Source of the DNA: Thiomicrorhabdus sp963677355
GTDB lineage: Bacteria > Pseudomonadota > Gammaproteobacteria > Thiomicrospirales > Thiomicrospiraceae
DNA: 64,000 bases
Assembly (NCBI GenBank): GCA_963677355.2
Contig: CAXXXQ010000004.1
Span: 1 to 64,000, forward strand
Direction: 5' to 3'
In this document: in pieces, positions 25,610-34,600 of the stretch
Numbering within the stretch: position 1 is the first letter of the stretch
Layout: every line of letters starts with the position of its first letter
Notes under the pieces: model-generated
What the model was told of the DNA's origin: nothing
Database searches by the model: none
Seen by the model: only the letters and a program-made list of their open reading frames with translations
Translations under genes and position numbers: made by a program

Positions 25610-27928
25610 ATGTCTCTTGTTCAACAGTATGCTCAAAGCCTTATCCGCTTCAGATGGTTGATTATCCTACTCACTTTTGCCCTGTCGTTAATCATTGCCA
25701 GCGGAGCCAAAAACCTGACTTTTGATACCGATTATCGAGTCTTTTTCAGTGATGAAAACCCGGAATTATTGGCATTTGAAAAGTTACAGAACATCTATAG
25801 TAAAGAAGACAATATTCTGATCGCCATCACTCCAAAACAGGGCGATCTATTTACTCGTGAAAATCTGGCTGCGATTGAATGGCTTACCAAACAAGCTTGG
25901 CAAATCCCTCATTCTAACCGTGTCGATTCCATCACCAACTACCAGCACACCTATGCTGAAGAAGATGACTTGATTGTTGAAGACCTAGTCTACCGAGCCG
26001 AGAATCTCAGCGACCGACAGATTGCCGATATCAAAAAGGTCGCTTTGAGCGAACCACGGCTGGTTAATTCGTTAATTAACCGCAACGGCACCGTAACCGG
26101 TATTAATGTGATCAACCAATTTTCTCAGCAGAACCAGAGCGAAATCCCTGAAGCGGTCGCTTTTACCCGTGATCTGGTCGCTCAATTCAAGCAACAATAT
26201 CCGCAATTTGAAGTCCATATAAGTGGCATTACTTTCCTAAATAATGCCTTTACCGAAGCCAGTATGAAGGATATGCAGACTTTAATTCCGGTGATGTACC
26301 TGTTCATCTTCATCATGTTATTGCTGTTATTGAAGTCATTCAGCGGCCTTCTGGGTACCATTTTTGTCATCGCTTTTTCCATTCTCACCGCCATGGGTAT
26401 GGCAGGCTGGTTCGGCGTGGCTTTAACTCCGCCGTCGGCTGCCGCACCGACCATTATCATGACTCTGGCCGTGGCCGATAGCGTGCATTTTCTGATCTCC
26501 ATGCTGGCCTTGATGAAAAAAGGCATGGAAAAAAATGCCGCCATTGTCGAAAGTCTGCGAATCAATATCGGCCCCATCTTTCTGACCAGCATCACCACCG
26601 CAATCGGCTTTTTAGCCATGAATTCGAGCGATGCACCACCGTTCCATGATTTAGGCAATATCACCGCTATAGGCGTGATTTTCGCATTCATTTTCTCCAT
26701 CAGCTTCCTACCGGCTTGGGTATCGGTCATGCCGATCAAAGTTAAAACCAATCTTGACCCGGAGCATAAGGAGGGGATGGAAAAACTGGCCGATCTGGTT
26801 ATTAGAAAGCAGAAAACCTTTTTCTGGGGCAGTATTGCGGTTCTGATCTTTCTAACCGTCATGATTCCTCGGATCACCATTGACGATAACTTCGTCGAAT
26901 ACTTTGACCAAAGCATCGAATTCAGAACCGATTCCGACTACATCATCGACAACCTGACCGGAATCAATATGGCGTTCTACTCGGTGGAATCCGGTGCAAC
27001 GCAAGGCATTAACAACCCGCAGTTTTTAGAACGAATCGCCGCTTTTCAAGACTGGCTCTACCTTCAGCCGGAAGTAGTCCACGTCAACAGCATCAGCGAT
27101 ACCTTGAAACGACTCAACAAAAATCTGCACGCCGACGATCAGGCTTGGTACAAAATCCCTGATGAACAGGAGTTAGCCGCTCAATATCTGTTGCTTTACG
27201 AAATGTCGCTACCCTATGGTCTGGATCTGAACAATCAGATCAATATCGACAAATCCGCCACCAAGATTGCGGTCACTTTACACAATCTGACCACATCGGA
27301 ACTGATTGACTTCAACAATCGTGCCGAACAGTGGTTACAACAGAATACCCCTGACTCCATGCATGCTGTTGGCACCAGTACCGGTTTGATGTTTTCCAAT
27401 ATCACCATGCGTAATATCGAACAGATGCTGGAAGGTTCTCTGGTTGCTCTGCTCCTGATTTCATTGATACTGCTTGTAGCGCTACGCAGTTTTAAACTCG
27501 GCCTTCTTAGCTTGGTACCCAACCTGACACCGGCCATCGCCGCCATCGGGATTTGGGCCATGACCTATAATATGCTGGGCATGGCGGCTTCCATTGTGTT
27601 TGCCATCTCGATCGGGATCGTCGTCGATGATACCGTACACTTTTTGAGCAAATATCTAAGAGCACGTCGGGAAAACGGTCTATCGACCGAGGCGGCGATT
27701 CGTTATGCCTTCTCGACGGTCGGTCAGGCTCTTTGGGTCACGACGGTCGTTCTCGTCGTCGGTTTTGCTCTGCTGTCGCAGTCTTCATTTCTAGTCAACC
27801 AACAGACCGGTATTCTAATGGCGATTACCATCGCCTCGGCTTTGATCTTGGATTTTTTGTTCTTACCCGCGCTACTCCTCAAGGTAGACAAAGATTCCGA
27901 TCGGAAAAAGGAGTCTACAAATGGATAA
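25610..27928 (+). CDS. RND superfamily (MMPL-type) exporter
   Basis: A 772-residue inner-membrane transporter of the COG1033/MMPL type. It has two homologous halves, each with one membrane segment, a large periplasmic loop (about 32-220 and 420-600) and five further membrane segments. The first loop carries TDYRVFFSDENPELLAFEKL. The second half contains FAISIGIVVDDTVHFLSKYL, with the acidic pair typical of proton-driven RND pumps. Relatives export lipids, pigments and hopanoids, but the substrate here is unknown. The start is chosen as ATG 25610; an in-frame TTG at 25598 lies too close to the AAGGA. It overlaps the MAPEG gene by 8 bases. Confidence 0.88.
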   Translation: MSLVQQYAQSLIRFRWLIILLTFALSLIIASGAKNLTFDTDYRVFFSDENPELLAFEKLQNIYSKEDNILIAITPKQGDLFTRENLAAIEWLTKQAWQIPHSNRVDSITNYQHTYAEEDDLIVEDLVYRAENLSDRQIADIKKVALSEPRLVNSLINRNGTVTGINVINQFSQQNQSEIPEAVAFTRDLVAQFKQQYPQFEVHISGITFLNNAFTEASMKDMQTLIPVMYLFIFIMLLLLLKSFSGLLGTIFVIAFSILTAMGMAGWFGVALTPPSAAAPTIIMTLAVADSVHFLISMLALMKKGMEKNAAIVESLRINIGPIFLTSITTAIGFLAMNSSDAPPFHDLGNITAIGVIFAFIFSISFLPAWVSVMPIKVKTNLDPEHKEGMEKLADLVIRKQKTFFWGSIAVLIFLTVMIPRITIDDNFVEYFDQSIEFRTDSDYIIDNLTGINMAFYSVESGATQGINNPQFLERIAAFQDWLYLQPEVVHVNSISDTLKRLNKNLHADDQAWYKIPDEQELAAQYLLLYEMSLPYGLDLNNQINIDKSATKIAVTLHNLTTSELIDFNNRAEQWLQQNTPDSMHAVGTSTGLMFSNITMRNIEQMLEGSLVALLLISLILLVALRSFKLGLLSLVPNLTPAIAAIGIWAMTYNMLGMAASIVFAISIGIVVDDTVHFLSKYLRARRENGLSTEAAIRYAFSTVGQALWVTTVVLVVGFALLSQSSFLVNQQTGILMAITIASALILDFLFLPALLLKVDKDSDRKKESTNG

Positions 27929-28334
27929 ATCCCTGCTCTATCCGCTGTTCGCTCAAGTCTGGATGACTTTCATCATCGCCATCCTTACCTTGCGGGCTCG
28001 CATTCGAGCCTATAAAACGGGCGAGGTGCAAATCCCCTATTTCAAACACAATCGAGGCAAAGCCCCCGAATACATGCTGCGCTGGGGAGACAACCTACAG
28101 AACCAATTTGAACTGCCGGTACTGTTTTATTTGTTGATGGTATTGCTGTTGATCACCCAAACAAGCGGGCTATTCTATGTGGTTATGGCTTGGCTGTTTG
28201 TCATCAGCCGCTTGGTACATGTTTTCATCCACATCCGCAGCAATCACATTGGACAACGCCGGGACAGCTTTGTTTTCGGCTTCTTTACGCTACTATTGAT
28301 GTGGTTGTCTTATACTGTCGAAATACTTATTTAA
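27921..28334 (+). CDS. MAPEG family membrane protein
   Basis: A 137-residue protein with four membrane helices, typical of the MAPEG family (membrane-associated proteins in eicosanoid and glutathione metabolism). The family pattern NQFELPVLFYLLMVLL is at about residues 55-70, followed by SRLVHVFIHIRSNHI near 94-108. Bacterial MAPEG proteins include glutathione S-transferases acting on lipophilic substrates, but many are uncharacterised. It overlaps the exporter stop, has a strong AAGGAG SD inside it, and therefore belongs to the same operon. Confidence 0.88.
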   Translation: MDKSLLYPLFAQVWMTFIIAILTLRARIRAYKTGEVQIPYFKHNRGKAPEYMLRWGDNLQNQFELPVLFYLLMVLLLITQTSGLFYVVMAWLFVISRLVHVFIHIRSNHIGQRRDSFVFGFFTLLLMWLSYTVEILI

Positions 28335-28348
28335 TAAAGGAAGCTATT

Positions 28349-29140
28349 ATGAAAACCTCCGTGTTCACTTTCATTTCCCTGCTGTTGATCAGTTTTCACT
28401 CCTTTGCCCAAACAGCTGAGGAAAAAGGTCTTGAAATCGCCACAGAAGCGGACAAAAGGGATCTGGGTTGGGGAGACAGTACCGCCGATATGAAAATGTT
28501 GCTGATCAATAAACAAGGCGATACCAGTGAACGCGAAATTCGGGTGCGTGCTTTGGAGGTCGAAGGTGACGGCGATAAAAGCTTGACCATATTCGATAAA
28601 CCGCGTGACGTCAGAGGCACGGCCTTTTTGACTTTTAGTCATGTAACCGGTGCCGATGACCAATGGCTCTACCTTCCGGCTTTAAAACGGGTTAAACGCA
28701 TTAGCTCACGAAACAAGTCCGGTCCTTTTATGGGCAGTGAATTCGCCTATGAAGACATGAGTTCGCAAGAGGTTGAAAAATACACTTATAAATATCTTCG
28801 CGATGAAAGCTGCGGAGAAAACCAACAACAGACCTGCTTTGTTAGCGAGCGTTATCCGGTTGATGAGTTTTCCGGTTATACCAAACAGATCGGTTGGGTG
28901 GACCAAACAGAGTACCGACCATGGAAGATCGATTTTTACGACCGTAAAGGTGCCTTGCTTAAAACGATGACGCTATCCGATTATCACCAATATCTAGGTA
29001 AATATTGGCGTGCGCACCGCATGGAGATGGTCAATCACCAAACCGGAAAAAAAACCGTACTGACCTGGTCGAATTATCAATTCAAAACCGGGTTGCAGGG
29101 TGCGGATTTTAATAAAGCCACTCTGAAACGAATTCGCTGA
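28349..29140 (+). CDS. LolA-like outer membrane lipoprotein-sorting protein
   Basis: A 263-residue exported protein. Residues 1-21 form a signal peptide ending SFA-QT. The mature part resembles the LolA-like family often annotated as outer membrane lipoprotein-sorting protein: GLEIATEADKRDLGWGDS, RALEVEGDGDKSLTIFDKP, FLTFSH and YLPALKRVKRISSRNK, with GSEFAYEDMSS. The fold is a half-barrel that carries hydrophobic cargo across the periplasm. The start at ATG 28349 follows AAGGAAG; the longer frame from 28190 runs back into the MAPEG gene and is rejected. It lies between the RND/MAPEG genes and an outer-membrane protein, as expected for a periplasmic carrier. Confidence 0.88.
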   Translation: MKTSVFTFISLLLISFHSFAQTAEEKGLEIATEADKRDLGWGDSTADMKMLLINKQGDTSEREIRVRALEVEGDGDKSLTIFDKPRDVRGTAFLTFSHVTGADDQWLYLPALKRVKRISSRNKSGPFMGSEFAYEDMSSQEVEKYTYKYLRDESCGENQQQTCFVSERYPVDEFSGYTKQIGWVDQTEYRPWKIDFYDRKGALLKTMTLSDYHQYLGKYWRAHRMEMVNHQTGKKTVLTWSNYQFKTGLQGADFNKATLKRIR

Positions 29141-29142
29141 AC

Positions 29143-30351
29143 ATGAACATTCGCTTGCACAAAATCGGCTTTGCCTGCTGTTTAACACTGCTTTCATATC
29201 CGGCTTTTTCGACTGAGATTATTGGCAAAATCGGGGTTGAAGGGCTGAAGTTCTTTCAGGCCACCTCCGAACCGGAGCAGCACGATTCTTACGGCTCGCT
29301 GGTGGTTGAGCCGGAGTTCTATCAAAATATCGATACCAACAGCGAACTCAAAGCAAAGTTGTTTTACCGCTATGATGCACAAAGCGACAGTCGCACCCAT
29401 GCCGATATCCGCGAGCTCATGTACTACCGCTACACGGATGACTGGGAGCTGCATGCCGGTATCGGTAAAGTCTTCTGGGGCGTCACCGAATCCCGCCATC
29501 TGGTGGATGTGATTAACCAGATAGACAATATCGAAGTATTGGATGACGAACAACGCCTCGGTCAAGCGATGTTGCAAGCCAAGTTGATTCGCAATTGGGG
29601 TACCGTTGACCTGTTCTTATTGCCGCATTTCAGAGAGGTCGACTTCGGTAATGAAGACTTGCGCCCGAACCTGGGGCTGAAAGTCACCGATGCCTTGTAC
29701 CAAAACTCCGCCGAACAGCGTCATATCGACCTCGCCGCCCGCTGGAATCACAGCTTTGACGACTTGGATATCGGGGTCAGTTATTTCAACGGCACTCAAC
29801 GGACGCCTCTGATCAATCCGGTTTTGGAAAATGGCGAACTCGTTTTACAACCGGTTTACGTGCAAATGCAACAATTCGGCATAGACGCACAGTACATCTA
29901 TCAAGACTGGCTACTGAAGTTGGAAGCCGTTCATCGTCGCAGCCATCAATATGATACTACCTCCGGTTTTGACCGCTACAACTCCAACGCCGTGGTTAGC
30001 GGTTTCGAATACACCCTATACAGCGTCTTTGATTCAACCCACGATATTGGCCTGATCGGGGAATACCTGTACGACCAATGGCAACAAACCACTCCATTTC
30101 AGCGAGACTGGATGACCGGCATCCGCTGGACCTGGAATGACGAACAGAGCACCGAATGGCTCTTCGGGCATATCTACGATCTGGATGACGGTACCCAGAT
30201 TTGGCAACTGGAAGCCTCGAGGCGTTTAGCTGAAACCTGGAAAATGTCGATGACGGCAAGATGGGCGACCGAGGTGGATCAAAACAACAACTTTGTGAGT
30301 TTGCTGGATCAGCAAGATCAGTTAAGTTTGAAATTGGACTACTACTTTTAG
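29143..30351 (+). CDS. Outer-membrane beta-barrel protein of the exporter operon
   Basis: A 402-residue protein with a signal peptide (1-24, ending AFS-TE) and a barrel-like sequence throughout. Strands of alternating polarity include KAKLFYRYDAQSDSRTHADI, LMYYRYTDDWELHAGIGKVF and FVQLDLE-like segments, and the C-terminus ends LDYYF. It starts two bases after the stop of the LolA-like gene, so it is translationally coupled. It would be the outer-membrane partner of the RND exporter and LolA-like carrier. No close specific family was recognised, and the substrate is unknown. Confidence 0.8.
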   Translation: MNIRLHKIGFACCLTLLSYPAFSTEIIGKIGVEGLKFFQATSEPEQHDSYGSLVVEPEFYQNIDTNSELKAKLFYRYDAQSDSRTHADIRELMYYRYTDDWELHAGIGKVFWGVTESRHLVDVINQIDNIEVLDDEQRLGQAMLQAKLIRNWGTVDLFLLPHFREVDFGNEDLRPNLGLKVTDALYQNSAEQRHIDLAARWNHSFDDLDIGVSYFNGTQRTPLINPVLENGELVLQPVYVQMQQFGIDAQYIYQDWLLKLEAVHRRSHQYDTTSGFDRYNSNAVVSGFEYTLYSVFDSTHDIGLIGEYLYDQWQQTTPFQRDWMTGIRWTWNDEQSTEWLFGHIYDLDDGTQIWQLEASRRLAETWKMSMTARWATEVDQNNNFVSLLDQQDQLSLKLDYYF

Positions 30352-30481
30352 TCGTTCGATCCTTTAAACACGCGAATTTTCCGTCTTAGCAAGGTTCACC
30401 TGCTCAATCAAATAAGCATGGGATATAGGATGAAAACGAGTTACAATCGGGTCAATTAACCCTAATTTCAGTGATGAACAG

Positions 30482-31282
30482 ATGTCATATATAGTCAAAA
30501 TTTTAATTCTACTCTCATTCACTATCTTTGCCGGTTGCAGTGAAAACGATCAGGCCGAGAAAAAGAGCCTGCTCATTTATTGCGGTATCACCATGATTAA
30601 GCCGATGAAGCAATTGGCCGAAGAGTTTGAAAAATCCTACGATGTTGACATCACCATCACTCAAGGAGGGTCACAAGATTTGTATGATTCTCTAAAAATG
30701 AGCCGAACCGGTGATCTATATCTACCGGGCTCATCTTCCTACCGCACTAAAAATATTGAAGACGGGCTACTTAAAGAGCATGTATTTTTGGGTTATAACC
30801 GGGTTGCGATTATGGTGCAGAAAGGCAATCCGAAAAACCTGAGCGATGATATCAACCAGTTGGCCAATAAAAACCTGAGCACAGTTTTATGTAATCCGGA
30901 AACAGGCAGTATCGGACGGGCATCCGAAAAGCTGCTCATCAAGGCCGGCATCAATGATGATGCCTATAAAAATGCAGTTTACCTGACAACCGATTCCAGA
31001 CGTTTAATTGAAGCGATGAAAAACAAAGATGCCGATATCACTCTGAACTGGTATGCGGCCGGAACTTGGCCCGGCAACAAAGAATATGTCGATATTATTG
31101 AGTTACCCAAAGAAGTGGCTAAACCCAAAGCGCTGGAACTCAACTTACTAAGCTTTTCAAAACAACCCGAGTTGGCCAAACAGTTTATGGAATTTGCCTC
31201 AAGCCAACATGGTTTAACGGTCTTTAAAGAGTTCGGCTTCTTAACGGATTCCGAGTACCAAGCGGCTATTCAAGCCAAGTAA
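30482..31282 (+). CDS. ModA-like solute-binding lipoprotein
   Basis: A 266-residue lipoprotein with lipobox FAGC (C19). The mature part is a type 2 periplasmic-binding protein resembling the molybdate/tungstate ModA group: LLIYCGITMIKPMKQLAEEF near residues 30-49, GGSQDLYDSLK, TGDLYLPGSSSYR and RVAIMVQKGNPKNL. A later block reads SIGRASEKLLIKAG. No ABC permease or ATPase follows. Instead a hybrid histidine kinase starts seven bases downstream, so the protein is likely the ligand-binding part of a sensor, as AioX is for AioS. The ligand is undetermined, but oxyanions are the natural guess. Confidence 0.85.
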   Translation: MSYIVKILILLSFTIFAGCSENDQAEKKSLLIYCGITMIKPMKQLAEEFEKSYDVDITITQGGSQDLYDSLKMSRTGDLYLPGSSSYRTKNIEDGLLKEHVFLGYNRVAIMVQKGNPKNLSDDINQLANKNLSTVLCNPETGSIGRASEKLLIKAGINDDAYKNAVYLTTDSRRLIEAMKNKDADITLNWYAAGTWPGNKEYVDIIELPKEVAKPKALELNLLSFSKQPELAKQFMEFASSQHGLTVFKEFGFLTDSEYQAAIQAK

Positions 31283-31289
31283 GCCACCC

Positions 31290-33209
31290 ATGCCGATCAG
31301 GGAAAAAGAACATAACATCTCCAAACAGTTAACTTGGCTGTTTTGGATATTTATTGCCGGATTTCTACTGCAAGCCCTCATTCATCTTGGCGAAAGTTAT
31401 TACAACGCTCAACTGGATAAAAAAATCGAAAATGCGCAGATTGAAGGCATTGTTGGCAGCGAGATCATTTTCCATATCAAACAGATCAAACAGCAGTACT
31501 ACCAGATTACCTCTATCCTGAAACCGGAAACCCGTCAACTATTGACCAAAGAGGTCGACAAAGAGATCGAAAAAGTTCACCTGTTGATCAACGTATTGGA
31601 AAACGGCGGCAGCTTCTCCCAAGAACTGAAATTAAATCTGCCCGACAACGACAATGTTATCAATGTGCTCTATTATCGTCCTGAAACAGAAAGCGACTAC
31701 AATATTCTGAGCATTAGTGTAAAACCCAAACTGCAAAAAATCAGAATCCAGTTCGACAAAACCAATCTGCTTCTGGATCAGGCAAACAACCTGCTGGAAA
31801 AAAATTCCCGCCTGATCACCCGTCAACTGGCCGTCATTCAAAAAAACATCAAAAATGTCGATCCGCTCTTTGTGCGTCTGTTGGAAAACACCAACCGCAT
31901 TCACTACCAGCAGCAAAACAGACTAAAAGCATTAAAAGCGAGTGTTGCCGAACAGAAGAGCTATTTTAAGGCCGGTCAATACTTCATCATCGGCTTAATT
32001 CTACTCGTCGGTCTGTTATTCTTTATTTTGATCAGTCGCCAGATACACGATATGGCAGAGGCTTTACAAACCGAAAAAAACAAAGCCTTGGCCGCTACCG
32101 AAAGTAAAAGTATTTTTTTGGCGAATATGTCGCATGAAATCCGTACCCCTTTAAATGCCATCACCGGCTTTATCAATATTCTAAAAGAACAAGAAAACAA
32201 TCCGGATAAGCTTCAATACCTGAAGACCATCGATAAATCGAGCCAAAGCCTGCTCGGTATCATTAACGATATCCTCGATTTCAGTAAGGTCGAAAGCAAT
32301 AAATTGGAGTTTGATTTTATCGACTTTGATCCTCAAGATTCGTTTTCATCCGTGGCCGACCTGTTCAAAGCTAAATGTTCTGAAAAAAATATACTACTGG
32401 TCGTAGACATGGATCCGGATCTACCCAATTCGCTACATTCCGACCCGCTTCGTATCAAACAGGTTCTCTCTAATCTGTTATCCAATGCCGTGAAATTCAC
32501 CGATCCCGGCAAAACCATCAAACTAGAGATTAAATATTCACGTCCAAACCAAGAACTTTTTGTCGCGGTGATTGACGAGGGTATCGGTATCCCCAAAGAA
32601 AAACAAAACACCATTTTTGAAGCCTTTTCGCAAGCAGAAACAAATACCACAAGAAAGTACGGCGGAACCGGTCTCGGATTGGCCATCAGTTCTTTACTCA
32701 TTGAACTATTAGGCGGAAGGCTGGCTTTACAAAGTGAAGAAGGGCAAGGCAGTAAATTTTATTTCACGCTTCCGATTCAGGAAGGCGATAAAATTCAGGC
32801 TTCCGCTGATAATTCCGTGAATACACTTTCATATCACGGCAAACTCTTGCTGGTTGAAGACAATAAAACCAATCAAATGTTAATGGGGGCGATTTTCAAA
32901 AAAATGGGTGTCGATTACGACCTCGCCGAAGATGGTCTTCTCGCGGTTGAAGCCTATCGTAATCATTCATACAATCTCATTTTAATGGACGAAAACATGC
33001 CCAATATGAGCGGTTCGGAAGCGGCTCGCCAAATTAGAGAACTGGAAGCCGTCGGCGGCAAGCCTCACACCCCGATTGTTGCCTTAACCGCTAATGCCAT
33101 GAAAGGTGATCGGGAGCGTTTTCTTAACGCCGGAATGGACGATTATTTAAGCAAGCCGCTAAAAATACCGGAATTGAATCGCATATTGAAAAAGTTCCTC
33201 AATTCATAG
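31290..33209 (+). CDS. Hybrid sensor histidine kinase/response regulator
   Basis: A 639-residue inner-membrane sensor. Two membrane segments (about 14-33 and 229-248) flank a helical periplasmic domain of about 195 residues, which could receive the neighbouring solute-binding protein. The cytoplasmic part has HisKA with phosphoacceptor H282 (FLANMSHEIRTPLNA), an ATPase with N box NLLSNAVKFT (395-404), DEGIGIP (429-435) and GGTGLGL (458-464), and a C-terminal receiver with phosphoacceptor D567 in LMDENMP. No histidine phosphotransfer domain is fused. No output regulator lies downstream, so the partner regulator must be elsewhere. Confidence 0.92.
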   Translation: MPIREKEHNISKQLTWLFWIFIAGFLLQALIHLGESYYNAQLDKKIENAQIEGIVGSEIIFHIKQIKQQYYQITSILKPETRQLLTKEVDKEIEKVHLLINVLENGGSFSQELKLNLPDNDNVINVLYYRPETESDYNILSISVKPKLQKIRIQFDKTNLLLDQANNLLEKNSRLITRQLAVIQKNIKNVDPLFVRLLENTNRIHYQQQNRLKALKASVAEQKSYFKAGQYFIIGLILLVGLLFFILISRQIHDMAEALQTEKNKALAATESKSIFLANMSHEIRTPLNAITGFINILKEQENNPDKLQYLKTIDKSSQSLLGIINDILDFSKVESNKLEFDFIDFDPQDSFSSVADLFKAKCSEKNILLVVDMDPDLPNSLHSDPLRIKQVLSNLLSNAVKFTDPGKTIKLEIKYSRPNQELFVAVIDEGIGIPKEKQNTIFEAFSQAETNTTRKYGGTGLGLAISSLLIELLGGRLALQSEEGQGSKFYFTLPIQEGDKIQASADNSVNTLSYHGKLLLVEDNKTNQMLMGAIFKKMGVDYDLAEDGLLAVEAYRNHSYNLILMDENMPNMSGSEAARQIRELEAVGGKPHTPIVALTANAMKGDRERFLNAGMDDYLSKPLKIPELNRILKKFLNS

Positions 33210-33233
33210 ATAACTTAGAAGTGTTCGACCAAT

Positions 33234-33746
33234 ATGAAAGCGATGATTTTTATCAGCACCCTGTTATTTGCTGCGCATGGTTTTAGTGCCGAGAATAATG
33301 ATGCCTTATTACTTAAACAATTTCATGAACTCGGCATCACGCACTGCGACGAGTTCATCAAAAACAATACCCGAAGCAAAGGGGAGTGGCAATTTTTTCT
33401 GAACAAACATGCTGAAGGTATTGATGGCCCGAGCACTGAAGTTTCCATGGTACAAATTTCGAGATCTAATGGAATCAGCATCAAAACCGACTACTCTTTT
33501 ATCCAAAGCTTAAAACAGTGTTTTCTACATAAAAGAGGGTTGATTACAACGGTAGAGTCTTGTGCAAAAGCGGTAGACAGCGAAATTTGGACAATTCAGT
33601 ATGAACTGCCGCAAAACGATTACCGGCGTTATCAAGATGCAAAAGGCATCATTTTGTACACTAAAGACCTTGCGTCCGGAGGCTGTCTGCTAGAGTATGA
33701 ATTCCGTACCAAAGGAAAACACAGCCTGTATAAAGCCATCGAATAA
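33234..33746 (+). CDS. Small exported protein after the hybrid kinase
   Basis: A 170-residue protein with an N-terminal signal peptide (1-18, ending GFSA-EN). The mature part has four cysteines (in HCDEF, KQCFL, ESCAK and GGCLL), suggesting two disulfides in the periplasm. No family is recognised. It starts 24 bases after the hybrid kinase gene and may belong to the same transcript; a role in the sensing pathway is possible but unsupported by motif. Confidence 0.72.
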   Translation: MKAMIFISTLLFAAHGFSAENNDALLLKQFHELGITHCDEFIKNNTRSKGEWQFFLNKHAEGIDGPSTEVSMVQISRSNGISIKTDYSFIQSLKQCFLHKRGLITTVESCAKAVDSEIWTIQYELPQNDYRRYQDAKGIILYTKDLASGGCLLEYEFRTKGKHSLYKAIE

Positions 33747-33823
33747 GTTGAATGGATTTTCATTTTCTCGTCATCCATTTAAGATATCCTAATAGATTAA
33801 ATACCATACTGAAAGGTAGTCCC

Positions 33824-34597
33824 ATGATCCGATCTCTCCAGCACAAATTTTTTCGCCGTCTTATGTTGGCGAGCTCGCTACTGTTCGCCACTTCCGCTCA
33901 TGCAAGTTGGCTGGACCAAGGAATGGAACTACTGAAAAGCGTTCAACAAACCGATTCGGACTCTAAGAGTACAACCTCAACATCGGCTGGTGCTTTGACC
34001 AATGACGAAATTCAAAAAGCCTTCAAGGAGGCTTTAAACAAAGGAACTGAAACCGCCGTCAAACAACTTGGCGCCAAAGACGGATTCAATGCCGATCCAC
34101 AGATACACATTCCGTTACCGAAAACCCTACAAAAAGTTCAGTCCACTCTAACCCAGTTCGGTATGGGCGAATATATGGATGATGTGGAAATCCGCTTGAA
34201 TCGTGCGGCAGAAGCGGCAACGCCGGAAGCGAAAGCACTTTTCATCGATGCCATCAAAGGGATGACTTTCGACGACGTTAAAAAAATATATAACGGCTCC
34301 GAAGACTCCGCCACTCAATATTTAAAAGAGAAAACCTCGGCAAAAATCAAAACCAAAATGGAACCGATTATCGAGAAATCATTAAATGAAGTCGGTGCGA
34401 TCAGCGCTTATGACAAAGCGATCGCCAAGTACAAAAAAGTTCCCTTTGTGCCCGACGTTAAAGCCGACCTGCAAGAACATGTCATTAACGAAGGAATAGA
34501 AGGCATCTTCTACTACATCGCTCAAGAAGAAGCGGCTATCCGCAAAGACCCGGTGAAACAATCCACTGAACTGCTGAAAAAGGTGTTTGGAAACTAA
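33824..34597 (+). CDS. DUF4197 domain periplasmic protein
   Basis: A 257-residue protein with a signal peptide (1-27, ending AHA-SW) and a helical mature domain matching the DUF4197 family: SWLDQGMELLKSVQ, ALTNDEIQKAFKEALNKGTE, AVKQLGAKDGFNADPQIHIP and LPKTLQKVQSTL. Function is unknown; members are common in marine Gammaproteobacteria. The start at ATG 33824 follows AAAGG; an upstream frame starts at 33752 but would lengthen the leader without a signal. The M48 protease gene follows after three bases, so the two are coupled. Confidence 0.85.
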   Translation: MIRSLQHKFFRRLMLASSLLFATSAHASWLDQGMELLKSVQQTDSDSKSTTSTSAGALTNDEIQKAFKEALNKGTETAVKQLGAKDGFNADPQIHIPLPKTLQKVQSTLTQFGMGEYMDDVEIRLNRAAEAATPEAKALFIDAIKGMTFDDVKKIYNGSEDSATQYLKEKTSAKIKTKMEPIIEKSLNEVGAISAYDKAIAKYKKVPFVPDVKADLQEHVINEGIEGIFYYIAQEEAAIRKDPVKQSTELLKKVFGN

Positions 34598-34600
34598 ATT

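Noticed and set aside
26182..26916. Long open frame (244 codons) on the minus strand inside the RND exporter gene
   Set aside because: It mirrors the codon pattern of the exporter, has no SD or family match, and the plus-strand gene is clearly real.
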